A stretch of 64,000 nt of DNA. Origin: Cynocephalus volans. Its lineage: Eukaryota > Chordata > Mammalia > Dermoptera > Cynocephalidae. Below are positions 54,460 through 64,000 of this stretch, piece by piece. The notes under the pieces were generated by a model. That model did not search any database and had not been told where the DNA came from. It worked only from the letters and a program-made list of their open reading frames with translations. Each line of letters begins with the position of its first letter. Position 1 is the stretch's first letter. The stretch covers positions 99,449,835-99,513,834 of the forward strand of contig NC_084469.1 in the NCBI RefSeq assembly GCF_027409185.1. The letters run 5' to 3'. A program made the translations under genes and the position numbers.

Positions 54460-55745
54460 ATATCTGTGAGATCTATTTGGTTCATAGTGTTAAGTCCTCT
54501 GTTATTTTATTGATATTTTTGTTTAGTTGTTCTATCCATTATTGAAAGTGGGGTATTGAATTTTTCAAATATTATTGTAGAGCTGTCTGTTTCCCCCCCC
54601 CCTTTTTTTAAATCAGTTTTTGCATCATATATTTTGGGACTCTGTTGTTAGGTGCATATGTGTGTATAATTGTTATATCTTCTTGATGGACTGACCATTT
54701 TATCAATATATAATGTTCTTCTTTGTCTCATATTGCTGTTTTGGACTTAAAGTCTATTTTATCTGATATACAAACCTTGGCTGTCTTTTTGGTTACTACT
54801 TGCATGGAATAATTTTTTCATTCTTTCACTTTCAACTTATTTGTGTCTTTGGATTTAAAGTCAGTCTCTTGTAAACAGCATGTAGTTGAATCATGTTTTT
54901 ATTTTGCACCCATTCTGGCAATCTCTGACTCTAAATTGGAGAATTTAACCCATTTACACATAAAGTAATTTCTGATAAGGAAAAGCCATTTTGCTATTTG
55001 TTTTCTATATGTGTTATATCTTTTTTGTTTCTTAATTCCTCTATTACGGCTTTTGTTTTTGCTTAATTGATTTTTTCTAGTGGACCATCTTGGTTTCCTT
55101 CTTGTTTCTTTTTCTGTATATTTTTTAAGTTTTTCCTTAGTTGTTACCATGGGATTACAATTAACATCTTAACTTTACAACAGTCAAGTTTGAATTAATA
55201 CCAACTTAGTTTCAATAGTACACAAAAACTCTTTCACAACTTCATTTCTCCTTTGTTTGTTGTTATTGTTGCAAATTACATCTTTGTAAATTGTGTGCCC
55301 ACTAACATACATTAATAATTATTGTTTTATGTATTTGTCTTTTAATCATATAAGAAAATATAACAGTAACTGACCAAAAATGCAATACTACTCCTGGCTC
55401 TTATATTTACCTATGTAACCACCTTTATTATTGCTCTTTGTTTCCCTGTATGGCTTTGAGTTACTGTCTAGTGTCTTTTCATTTTATTTGGAGTACTCTC
55501 TTTAGTATTTCTTGCAGGATAGATCTACTAAAGATAAACTGCCTCAGTTTTTGTTTATCTGGGATTATCTTAAATTCTCCTTCATTTCTAAAGGTTAGTT
55601 TTGCCAGATATAGAATTCTTTCAGCACTTTAAATATTTCCTCCCACTCCCTTCTGGCCTCTGTAGTTTCTGAAGAGCAATTGGCTGTTAATCTTATTGAG
55701 GATCCCTTGTATGTGATGTGTTACTTTTCTCTTGCTACTTTTAAG
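54460..55745 (-). mobile_element. L1, antisense, right part
   Basis: ATCTATTTGGTTCATAGTG, AGTCAGTCTCTTGTAAACAGC and GTTTTGCCAGATATAGAATTC continue antisense ORF2 toward its middle. Confidence 0.86.
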
Positions 55746-56085
55746 ATTGTTACAGCTGCTAAGGATCTATGTTGTGGGGATGGCTGGCAGACACTTGAAA
55801 ATGATACAGCTCTCTCACTACAGCACAGCAGTTTTTTTCTTTACAGCATCTTCCGCTGGTTGTCATAGTTTCTGACTGGTTTCCAGAGTTCTGTAGAAGT
55901 TAATTTTTTTGGTTTTTGCCAACTCAGTAGTTGCTTTAGAAGACTAGAGCCCTGGAGATCCCTATTCTGTCGTTTTTGGTAACATTCCTGGCGTGCTAAT
56001 ATTCTGCCAGCTGTTTTTGTACAGCCCTCTAGCTAAGAATGCGTTTTACCTTTTATTTTTAATGGTTGAGCAAAGTAAAAAGAAG

Positions 56086-56312
56086 AAGAATATTTTATGA
56101 CACATGAAAATTGTATGAAATTCACATTTTGTGGTCCATAAATAAAGTTTTCTAGGAACACAGCCACTATTACAATTCATTTATGTATTGTCTGTGGCTG
56201 CTTTCATGCTACAATAGCAGATTGAATAATTATGACAGACGCTACAGTTTGATTCACAAAACCAAAATGATCTGGCCCTTTTGCAGAAAAAGTTTGCTGC
56301 CCCTCGACTAGA
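56086..56312 (-). mobile_element. hAT-type MER element, antisense
   Basis: TAAATAAAGTTTTCTAGGAAC, GTATTGTCTGTGGCTGC and AAAAAGTTTGCTGCCCCTCG are the reverse orientation of the element at 39,358. Confidence 0.68.
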
Positions 56313-56673
56313 GAATTGATGAGATTGAGAATCAACTTTTTTTTTTTCAAGAATACTTTATTCTCATAAGGCTCTTACTTCCTGTCACATCACAGTAGGA
56401 AGACATAGTCGCCCCATTCTTGGTGATAATAAAATTGACGCATGAGCTCAAATAGTATTTATTCTAATAGAAGTTTATCATAATACTTTTTTTTTCACTT
56501 AACACCATATTGTCTCTTTCCACATCACTACGATGTCTGTCCATTTTAAGCTGATTTTCAGACCAAATTCAAGCCCATAGTGAAATGGCCCCACTGGGCC
56601 TGGAGTGGGGAGTTATCTAGACAGTTCCTGGAGACTGCCTGCCTATTTCCCTCCACTCTTCTCTCTCTTGCAG

Positions 56674-56799
56674 ACATTGATGAATGCTCCACACACTCGG
56701 GCATCTGTGGCCCTGGCACATGCTACAACACCCTGGGGAACTACACCTGTGTCTGCCCTGCAGAGTACCTTCAAGTCAACGGTGGCAACGACTGCATGG
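56674..56799 (+). CDS. FBN3: FBN3 coding exon 39: cbEGF24
   Basis: Residues 1657-1699 ([17 protein letters not shown]). NYT within GNYTCVC is an N-glycosylation sequon. Donor ATGG|GTAGGA. Confidence 0.95.
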
Positions 56800-57192
56800 G
56801 TAGGAAGTATGATGACCTGGGGAACCAGCGATTGCAGAAGAAGCACATGGGTGTGGGAAGGACTGCAGGGGATCTCCAAGCTTTGGGAGAGTGCAGAGAG
56901 CCATGTCTGGGGGAGGAAAGAGAGGGAGGGTGAGCGTACTTGAAGTGCTGATATGCAGCAGTGAGCAAACCTGCAGTACTCAGGAACCCAAGGCTGCCAT
57001 GAACAGTTGCCCAGGTTGCACACTGCCCAACAAAGGCTAGAATATGAATGGTACCTCCAAGTGTGTTTAGGGAAAGACATCAAGCCAGTGATTTTCAAAC
57101 GGATCCATGAATGAGTTCCCATCTGTTTGGTCCTCTCTTCCTCTGATGTGGGTGGTCCTTACCTTCACTCTTCTCCCCAACCCCAACTGCAG

Positions 57193-57342
57193 ACACGAGG
57201 AAGAGTGTCTGCTTCCGACACTATAACAGCACCTGTCGGAATGAGCTGGCCTTCAACGTGACCCAGAAGATGTGCTGCTGCTCTTACAACATCGGTCAGG
57301 CCTGGAATAGACCCTGTGAGGCCTGCCCCACTCCCACCAGCC
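57193..57342 (+). CDS. FBN3: FBN3 coding exon 40: TB5, first part
   Basis: Residues 1699-1749 ([33 protein letters not shown]). Seven TB cysteines and two sequons (NST, NVT). In fibrillin-1, TB5 carries the short-stature mutations (Weill-Marchesani, acromicric dysplasia). Confidence 0.95.
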
Positions 57343-57916
57343 GTGAGTACCCCTCCCTCACCTTCTTGCCAGTTTGGGTCTTCCTAGCATAGCATTTAAG
57401 GAAGCACATTGCACTTAGGCCTCCTAGATTAATCTGCCTTGTTCTGATGGGGGCTGGAGAGTCTAAGTTATGTACCCCATGTATGTATGGAAAGCAATTC
57501 TTTAGAGTGAGAAAAGTGGCCTTCCTTCCATTTGCAGATCATAAGAATTCAGGACAGATCAGTGGGGCTTTCAGTGCTGGGGAAGGCCCTTGAAGACTCA
57601 CAGAACTAGTTGGTGAGGGGGTGATCTGTGAGTACCTGGGAGCGGGGAGGAAAGCACAGCTGGCTAGAGAAACCAGGGATCCTTAGGCTGGGGGAGGGGC
57701 AGACTCGGAAGCTCGAGGAAGATTGAGACCCTCGTGAGAACATTGGTCAAGATGAGGGAGGGTGTTCCAGGCTGGGGAACAGTATGAGCACAGGCTTGGA
57801 GGCAGGACTGAGCAGAACATGGAGGCAGCTGTGATGAGACCTGTTAGAGTGATCTAGCAGCCAGCCCAGATACTAGAAAGAGCTGCAGGAGCAGGAGCAG
57901 ACTATGGGTTTACAGT

Positions 57917-58353
57917 TGTGTTCATTTCCTAGGGTTGCTGTAACAAATTACCACAAACTGGGTGGCTTAAAAAAAACAACCTAGAGGTTTATTCCTTCAC
58001 AGTTCTGAGGGTTAGATGTCTGAAATCAAGGTGTCAGCAGGGCCATGCTTCCTCTGAAGGAGCAAGGGAAATGTTCCTTGCCTCTTCCAGCTTCTCATGG
58101 CTGCAGGTTTTCTTTGGCATTCCTTGGCTTGTAGCTGTATCAACCTGTTCTCTCTGCCTCGGTCTCCACCTGGCTGCTTCTCCCTGTATCTTCATAGTCC
58201 TTTCCTCTTACAAGGATTTAAGGGCCACCTTAGTCTAGTACAACTTTACCTTAACTCAATTACATCTGCAAAGACACTGTTGCCAAATAAGGTACATTAG
58301 AGTTTCCAGGTGGATATGAACTTTTGGGGGAACATTATTCAACCCAGTGCACA
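57917..58353 (-). mobile_element. MLT1-type MaLR LTR, antisense, FBN3 intron 40
   Basis: TCATTTCCTAGGGTTGCTG, AAATCAAGGTGTCAGCAGG and ATCTGCAAAGACACTGTTG follow the antisense order. Confidence 0.82.
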
Positions 58354-59346
58354 GTCCAACACGGAAGGGTCATTATTGAGATCTCTGGGTGCTGAGTTCC
58401 AGAAAAGAATAAGGAAGACCCAATCCCTCCTCCCAAGCTGTGCATCCCAAAGCAACTGATTATGGGACTGTCAAGACAGATTACATGTCACCCATGAGTT
58501 CCGTGCTGGGACCTAGGCACCTGCCCTGATTTCGTGCTTCTGAATCTGAAATGCAGATAGAATAGCATGAGGCAGAAAACCACACCAGCTAGGGGGCTCC
58601 TGAGATAGGTCCATTCTCATGATGCAGACGGAAGAGTGAGTGAGGGCCAGAGTAGGGACCTGGGGTAAGGTGGCAGGGTTACACTGATTAAACACACCCA
58701 TGTCTGTTAGGTGGGCCCAGGCACACCTGCCCCGCCTGGGGATCGTGGGCAGGCAGGCTGCATCTGGGTGCATTGGCAGTGGGATGTAATTGGAGAATGA
58801 ATTGCTCGGGGAGCTCAAACGTGGCGCCATCTACTGCCCGGGGCCAGAGTGGCAGGTCCACGGAGGCCCCTACATTGGCTGCCCTGAGTCCTAAAGATTG
58901 AAGTGGGCTTTGCTGAGGAAGGCAAGGGTGAAAGGGCAGTTTGGGCAGAGGGAATGGTATGTGCAAAGGTGTAGAGGCATGGAGCAGGTCCTATTCACAC
59001 ATGCCGGTACATCCGTGCAGCTGGAGTACAGAAGTTACTGTTGAAAGGAACGTGGGAATGGGGTGGAGGTCTTCAGCCCGCACTGAAGAGTCTCCATCTT
59101 ATGGTGAGGAGAGGGGGCGTGGTTGGAAGAGATGGGGGAGGTCCCATCTGTGTGTTGGAAAATTACACTGCACAGGCCAATGGCAGCTTTTAACCCAGGG
59201 CTGGTCAATATGGAGGGAAGGAGAGTACAGGGAGACCGGTGAGAGGAGCCCAGGTGAGGGCTGGGCTGCAGAGACAACAACGATGGAAGTGACGGCGGGG
59301 GGGACCTGGCCTGCAGCCCGTCTCAGCTCTGTTCCCATTTGCCCAG

Positions 59347-59418
59347 TGGACTACCAGATCCTGTGTGGGAACCAGGCGCCGGGCTTCGTCATTGACATCC
59401 ACACCGGGAAGCCCCTCG
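59347..59418 (+). CDS. FBN3: FBN3 coding exon 41: TB5 end
   Basis: Residues 1749-1773 (DYQILCGNQAPGFVID). Gives the eighth TB5 cysteine and the conserved linker to cbEGF25. Acceptor TTTGCCCAG, donor CTCG|GTGAGT. Confidence 0.93.
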
Positions 59419-59639
59419 GTGAGTGACTGCAGCCCCTCTGCCCACAGTCCCTGCCCGCCTGGGTCCACCTCTCCCCTGTCGTCCCCTCCCTGACAGCTCT
59501 TTCTCTGCCACCCTCCTCCTCATCCTCCTCTCTTCCCCCTTCCCCACACACCTCCATCTCCCCAGAAACCCTGCTCCCCGACACTTCTTTTTTATTAAAA
59601 CAGTGAGAGTGTTTTCATTAAATTGTTATTCATCTTTTT

Positions 59640-59990
59640 AAATGATGGTAAAATAGACATAATATAACATTTACTACTTTAACCATTTTTAAGAGCCCAG
59701 TAAAGTGGCATTCAGTACATTTGCACTGTGTTGTGCAGCCGTCACCACCATCATCTCCAGACCTTTCCATCGTCCCAAACTGAAACTCTGTCCCCATTAA
59801 ACACCCACTCCCCATCCCCCTCCCCAGCTCCCAGCACCCCCCTTTCTACTTTCAGTCTCTGTGGATCTGATGACTCTAGGGACCTCCTATGAGCAGAACC
59901 ACACAGTATTTGTCCTTTTTTGCCTGGTTTATTTCACTGAGCATAATGTCCTCAAGACTCATCCATGTTGTAGCATGTGCAGAATGCTAC
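59640..59990 (-). mobile_element. L1M 3' UTR, antisense
   Basis: GTTGTGCAGCCGTCACCACC, CCCATTAAACACCCACTCC and CACTGAGCATAATGTCCTC. Confidence 0.78.
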
Positions 59991-60521
59991 CCCACCCCTT
60001 TTTTTTGCAAAGAAGAGGAAAAGGATTTTTTTAATTTTTAGAATACTCCCTTTTAAAATTAGATGGGATTCTGTACTATTTAACACCAGCATGCCAATTT
60101 TTACCTGTATGGTGTTTAATTGATGAACCCACTTTCAGTTGCTTTAAACCCACAGATGTATACTCCTTATTTTAAAAAATTGGAACGTGACACATAAAAC
60201 TCACCTCCCCTCTAGTCACCACCTCAAATCAGTCCCCTTCCCATTGCCTGGACATTTTCATGGCTTATGCCTGGAATACTTCTTTCCAGTTTTTCCTTCA
60301 TGCGTTACACACATAGGTTCCCCCATTGAAAATGTATGACATTGTTTTCTGGGGAGTTTTACATAAATTATGTGATACCCAACATATTGGTCTACAATTT
60401 GCATTTTTCACCCAAAAGGTATCTCAAAGAACCAGCCAGATTACTATAATGCAGTGCAGCCTCCTTCTTTGCCATGCTTCAGTGTATTCCATGGTGTGAA
60501 TACATGCCAGGTCATAAACCA

Positions 60522-60868
60522 GTTCCCCAATGATGGACAGTTATTTCCAGTCCCCTATTGATGGACACTTAGGTTGTTCCCAATCCCCCATTGATAGAAA
60601 GTTAGGTTGTTCCTAGTCTCCTGTTGATGGACACTTAGGTTGTTCTTAATCCCCACTGATGGACACTTAGATTGTTTCCCGTCCCCTGTTATGGACACAG
60701 GTTATTTTCAGTCCCTCATTGATGGACACTTGAGTTGTTTCTCATACCCCACTGATGGACACTTAGGTTGTTTCCAGTCCCCTATAGATGGACACTTGAG
60801 TTGTTCCCAGTCCCCCACTGATGGACACTTAGGCTGTTTCCAGTCCCCCATTGGTGGACACATAGGTT
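60522..60868. repeat. 33-base minisatellite derived from LINE-related sequence, FBN3 intron 41
   Basis: About eleven units of the type CCCC-N-ATTGATGGACACTTAGGTTGTTCCCAGT (28-33 bases each). The unit resembles the antisense L1 stretch with TTGATGGACATTTGGGTTG. As 33 is a multiple of three, an 88-residue open frame with DGHLGCFQSPI-like repeats runs through it; I do not regard it as coding. Confidence 0.85.
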
Positions 60869-60879
60869 GGATGTATTTA

Positions 60880-61235
60880 TATATTAACAGCTTTATTGAG
60901 ATATGATTTACATAGCATACCTTTCACCCATTTAAATGTGCCCAATTCAGTGATTTTTAGTATATTCAGAGTTGTGCAACCATCATCTCAATCTAAGTTT
61001 AGTACACCGTGCCCATTAGCAGTCATTCCCCTTCCCCCCTCCCCTCAGCCCCTGGCAACCATTAATCTTTCTGTCTTTATGCATTTTCCTATTCTGGACG
61101 TTTTCTATAAATAGAGTTGTACAATATTAATCCTTTTGTGTCTGGCTTCTTTCACTGAGCATAATGATTTCAGGGTTCATCCCTGTCAAAACACGTATCA
61201 CTGCTTCATTCCTTTTTATGGCTGAAGAATATTGA
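60880..61235 (-). mobile_element. L1M 3' UTR, antisense
   Basis: CTTTATTGAGATATGATTTAC, GAGTTGTGCAACCATCATC and TTTTTATGGCTGAAGAATATT. Confidence 0.8.
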
Positions 61236-61490
61236 GGGTGGCTGGGTCACAGGAAAAGTGCATTTTTAATTGAGAAAGATACTTTCTCTTGCTTTTTTCT
61301 TTCCTTCCCCATCCTGATCTCTTTCTGGTGTGAGCGAATGTATTTTGGCCATGGCAGGATTTTTGGAGTATTTGCTGGTTTGTGGCCATAACACTTTCTA
61401 CCAGACTGCAGGGTCAGTGAGAGCCTTAGCTTAGGGTCCCCAGAAGTCCCAGAGAGCTGGTCTGCCCCTGATGGCCGATGCCCTCCCCAG

Positions 61491-61616
61491 ACATCGACGA
61501 GTGCGGGGAGATCCCTGCCATCTGTGCCAACGGCGTCTGTATCAACCAGATCGGGAGCTTCCGCTGCGAGTGCCCCATGGGCTTTGACTACAACAGCGTC
61601 CTGCTGGCCTGTGAAG
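61491..61616 (+). CDS. FBN3: FBN3 coding exon 42: cbEGF25
   Basis: Residues 1773-1815 ([29 protein letters not shown]). Complete cbEGF. The donor GAAG|GTGCCC is the poorest in the gene, matching consensus in the intron only at GT. Confidence 0.93.
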
Positions 61617-61901
61617 GTGCCCCTTATCCCCTCCATCCCCAACCCTGGGGTCTGGGTGAGATGCTGGTCCCCTGCTGTGCAATCTGGGCTAGTCATTTAA
61701 ACTCTCTGAGCCTCAGTTTCCCCATCTATATAACTGGGCCAACACCTTTCCAGGGGCCCCCATCCCATATAACCACCCTTACTTCAGATCTGGCTGCTTC
61801 CAGACAGACCATCTGCTCTGAAGCGGGGGGCTGGGTTTGGGCTTTGATTCTGTCAGGGTGGGGTTCTCCTTCACCCCCACTCCATTCTCTGTCTTCCCCA
61901 G

Positions 61902-62027
61902 ATGTGGACGAGTGTGTCAGCGGGGAGAGCTCCTGCTGGCAAAATGCCAACTGTATCAACATCCCTGGCAGCTACCGCTGCGGGTGTGCCCAAGGATACA
62001 AGCTGTCACCAGGCGGGGCTTGCGTGG
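61902..62027 (+). CDS. FBN3: FBN3 coding exon 43: cbEGF26
   Basis: Residues 1815-1857 ([30 protein letters not shown]). Complete cbEGF with six cysteines. Confidence 0.95.
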
Positions 62028-62403
62028 GTGAGCAGGGTCCTCAGGGAGATGATGAGCCGGACCCCAGCAGGGCGAGGGCTTGGGGAGCAGCGCTCTGTTG
62101 CCCACTGTGACTTGGGTTGGGTATGACTCTTTACCCAAGGAAGTCTGGGTCTTTCTCCTTGTCTGTACTATTATGGAGAATGGGGGCTCAACTGAGTGAA
62201 CCTGGGAATGGGACAGCCATGAGGGTGACATAAGATATGATGAAGGTGGAAGCTGAGCATATGCTGGCAGCCCGAGGCCCCTGTCGGAAGCTTGAATGGG
62301 GGTCTCCGAAGCAGGTTCTGGCTCCTCCATTGCAGCAAGGGAGGGCTCAGGGAAACACCATGGGGTGGGGGGCCTGGGGACCCCATGCTGCCTGCACCCC
62401 CAG

Positions 62404-62529
62404 GACGGAACGAGTGTCAGGAGATCCCGAATGTCTGTAGCCACGGCGACTGTATGGACACTGAGGGCAGCTACACGTGCCTGTGTCACCGTGGCTTCCA
62501 GGCCTCAGCTGATCAGACGCTGTGCATTG
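62404..62529 (+). CDS. FBN3: FBN3 coding exon 44: cbEGF27, begins GRNEC
   Basis: Residues 1857-1899 ([17 protein letters not shown]). The first calcium-binding Asp is replaced by Gly. I recall human FBN3 also reading GRNEC here, so this is probably an old trait of the paralogue rather than damage. The acceptor CCCCCAG|GACGG was chosen because it keeps phase 1. Confidence 0.93.
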
Positions 62530-62629
62530 GTGAGAGACCCTCCTGCCTCCACCTCTCAGGCCAGGCTGCCTGGGGTCTACATATACCTCTCCCGGGGTGG
62601 GAATGGTGTGTCTGTTCATCTGGTTCACA

Positions 62630-62745
62630 GACAGACCTGGGTTTGAGTCCTGCCACTAAGATCTTGGATAAATGACTTATTCTCCTCCCCATGCTTCAGT
62701 TTTTCCACTGGTAGCATGGGGGTGATAAATAGTGCTGGGATACTT
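62630..62745 (+). mobile_element. MIR, FBN3 intron 44
   Basis: GACCTGGGTTTGAGTCCTGC and CATGCTTCAGTTTTTCCAC. Confidence 0.75.
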
Positions 62746-62893
62746 CCCAGCCATCTCCTCCAGGGGTCACTACCCAGCCATCCGGGATAGGCTGGGTTCA
62801 GGGGAGACAGGTTGGGTCCAACCAAACCATCATTCCCTGAGCCACCCAATGCCCTGGGTGAGCTGAGCAGGCTCGGGGGCTTTGCTCCAACAG

Positions 62894-63010
62894 ATGTTGA
62901 TGAGTGTGAACAGCAGCCATGCGGGAATGGGACCTGCAAGAACATCATCGGCTCCTACAACTGTCTCTGCTTCCCTGGCTTTATGGTGACACACAACGGG
63001 GATTGTATGG
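62894..63010 (+). CDS. FBN3: FBN3 coding exon 45: cbEGF28, last exon in window
   Basis: Residues 1899-1938 ([25 protein letters not shown]). A 117-base cbEGF exon with an NGT sequon. Its donor ATGG|GTGAGG leads into an intron that runs past the window end; no further exon is found in the last 990 bases. Confidence 0.95.
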
Positions 63011-63264
63011 GTGAGGATTTTGACCCAGCGACCCCTCGGAAAAACAACCTTGGAGGTTGGGATTTTCTCTGAAAATAAGTCAACCACTGAGTTTTTCACA
63101 GCCATTTAATTGCCAGGTGCAAGTTGGGGGACTTGCAAAGAGTGTGTCACCAGAATTCATGCTGACATTGATGTGAAGTGGATGCGCTATACAGAAAGGG
63201 AGGTGAATAGTGAAAACAAGACCTAGATGGTTTGCACTACCCAGTTTAGCACACTGGGTAAAGG

Positions 63265-63395
63265 CATGGACTCCCAGGTCAGGCAGCATGAGTTCAAATC
63301 CCAGCTTTGCCACCTACCAGCTGTGTGACAAGTCATTTACCTCTCTGTGCCTCAGTTTTCTCATGTGTAGGAGGGGAATTGATATTAGTGCCTTC
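63265..63395 (+). mobile_element. MIR, last intron
   Basis: GAGTTCAAATCCCAGCTTTG and CCTCTCTGTGCCTCAGTTTT. Confidence 0.85.
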
Positions 63396-63429
63396 CAGAC
63401 CAAATATCAGAACAAATAGAATTCGCAGC

Positions 63430-64000
63430 AAGGAATATGACCAAAGAGAGACATATTGATCAAAGGTTCAGTTCTCCAAGAAGACATAATTATAAATGCA
63501 TATGCATAGGCATCCAGCAACAGAGCTTCAAAATATATGAAGTAAAAATGGACAGAACTGAAAAAGAAAATGACAAATCCACAATTATAGTTGGTGACTT
63601 CAACACACCTCTCTCAGTAATAGAACAAATAAGCAGAAAATCAGTAAGGATATAGAAGGCCTGAGCAACACTGCCAACCACCTACACCTGATTGATACTT
63701 GTAGAACATTCCAGAACACATTCTTCTCAAGTGCACATGGACATTCAATCAGGAAGACCATATTCTGGCCCATAAAGCAAACCTTAACATATTTAAAAGA
63801 ATTGAAGTCACACATAGTAGGTTCTCAGAATGTAAGGAAATGAAATTAGAACTCAATCATAGAAAGATGCCCAGAAAGTCCCCAAATATTTGGAAAGTAA
63901 ACAACATACTCTTAAATAATCCATAGGTCAAAGCATAAAACATGAGGGAAATTAGAAAATATTTTGAGCTAAGTGAAAATGAAAACATAACAACAAAATG
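63430..64000 (+). mobile_element. L1M ORF2 fragment, sense, runs off the window
   Basis: CCACAATTATAGTTGGTGAC, CAAGTGCACATGGACATTC and CCATATTCTGGCCCATAAAG match the endonuclease end of old L1 ORF2. It has stops and frameshifts. Confidence 0.8.

Noticed and set aside
60640-60906. 88-residue repetitive protein
   Set aside because: The frame stays open because the minisatellite period is a multiple of three; no start context or splice link.
62404-62529. Loss of the calcium motif in cbEGF27 (GRNEC) as recent damage
   Set aside because: I recall human FBN3 having the same GRNEC start, so it is likely an old feature of the gene.

Overview
This is a mammalian nuclear genome window, about half interspersed repeats. 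Its one recognisable protein-coding gene is the 5' two thirds of FBN3 (fibrillin-3), on the + strand. I place 45 consecutive coding exons between 20,190 and 63,010. They join in frame without a stop and give 1,937 complete codons. The window ends inside an intron, so the last cbEGF, TB and C-terminal exons lie beyond base 64,000. Every coding exon after the first junction begins and ends in phase 1. With one exception, exon edges coincide with domain edges. The order is N-terminal unique domain, EGF1-3, hybrid 1, cbEGF1-2, TB1, Gly/Pro-rich segment, EGF4, cbEGF3-6, TB2, cbEGF7-9, hybrid 2, cbEGF10, TB3, cbEGF11-22, TB4 with an RGD, cbEGF23-24, TB5 and cbEGF25-28. This is the standard fibrillin order. 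The Gly-rich linker after TB1 and the sequence itself point to FBN3 rather than FBN1 or FBN2.

Organism: the commonest mobile element is a short tRNA-Ile-derived SINE of about 70-80 bp plus an A-rich tail, with no tRNA-unrelated body. I count about 22 copies, several as dimers or tandem pairs. This matches the CYN SINEs of colugos (Dermoptera). MaLR LTRs of MST type and L1 with G-rich 3' UTRs fit a euarchontan. A colugo (Galeopterus or Cynocephalus) is my best guess; a bat with a tRNA-derived SINE family is the main alternative. The assignment is an inference.

Layout. 1-18,000: repeat-rich intergenic DNA with L1 fragments, Tigger-like and other DNA transposons, MaLR LTRs, many SINEs, a GT mosaic array, a processed ANAPC15 pseudogene on the minus strand (about 4,640-5,110) and two degenerate GTGACA-rich tracts. 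18,020-18,850: a CpG island, the likely FBN3 promoter and noncoding first exon. 18,850-63,010: the FBN3 gene. Its introns hold an interstitial telomeric repeat, CA-rich and GT-rich minisatellites, MIR, MER20, L1, LTR and SINE insertions, and a minisatellite grown out of LINE-related sequence. 63,011-64,000: intron with MIR and L1.

The most useful observations are two codons that break fibrillin consensus in nearby exons (an odd seventh cysteine in cbEGF19 and Lys for Glu in the calcium motif of cbEGF21), the ANAPC15 pseudogene, a SINE array that appears to carry an LTR-derived segment, and oppositely composed CA and GT repeat tracts that bracket blocks of FBN3 exons. I see no CRISPR array, operon or clearly undescribed system.
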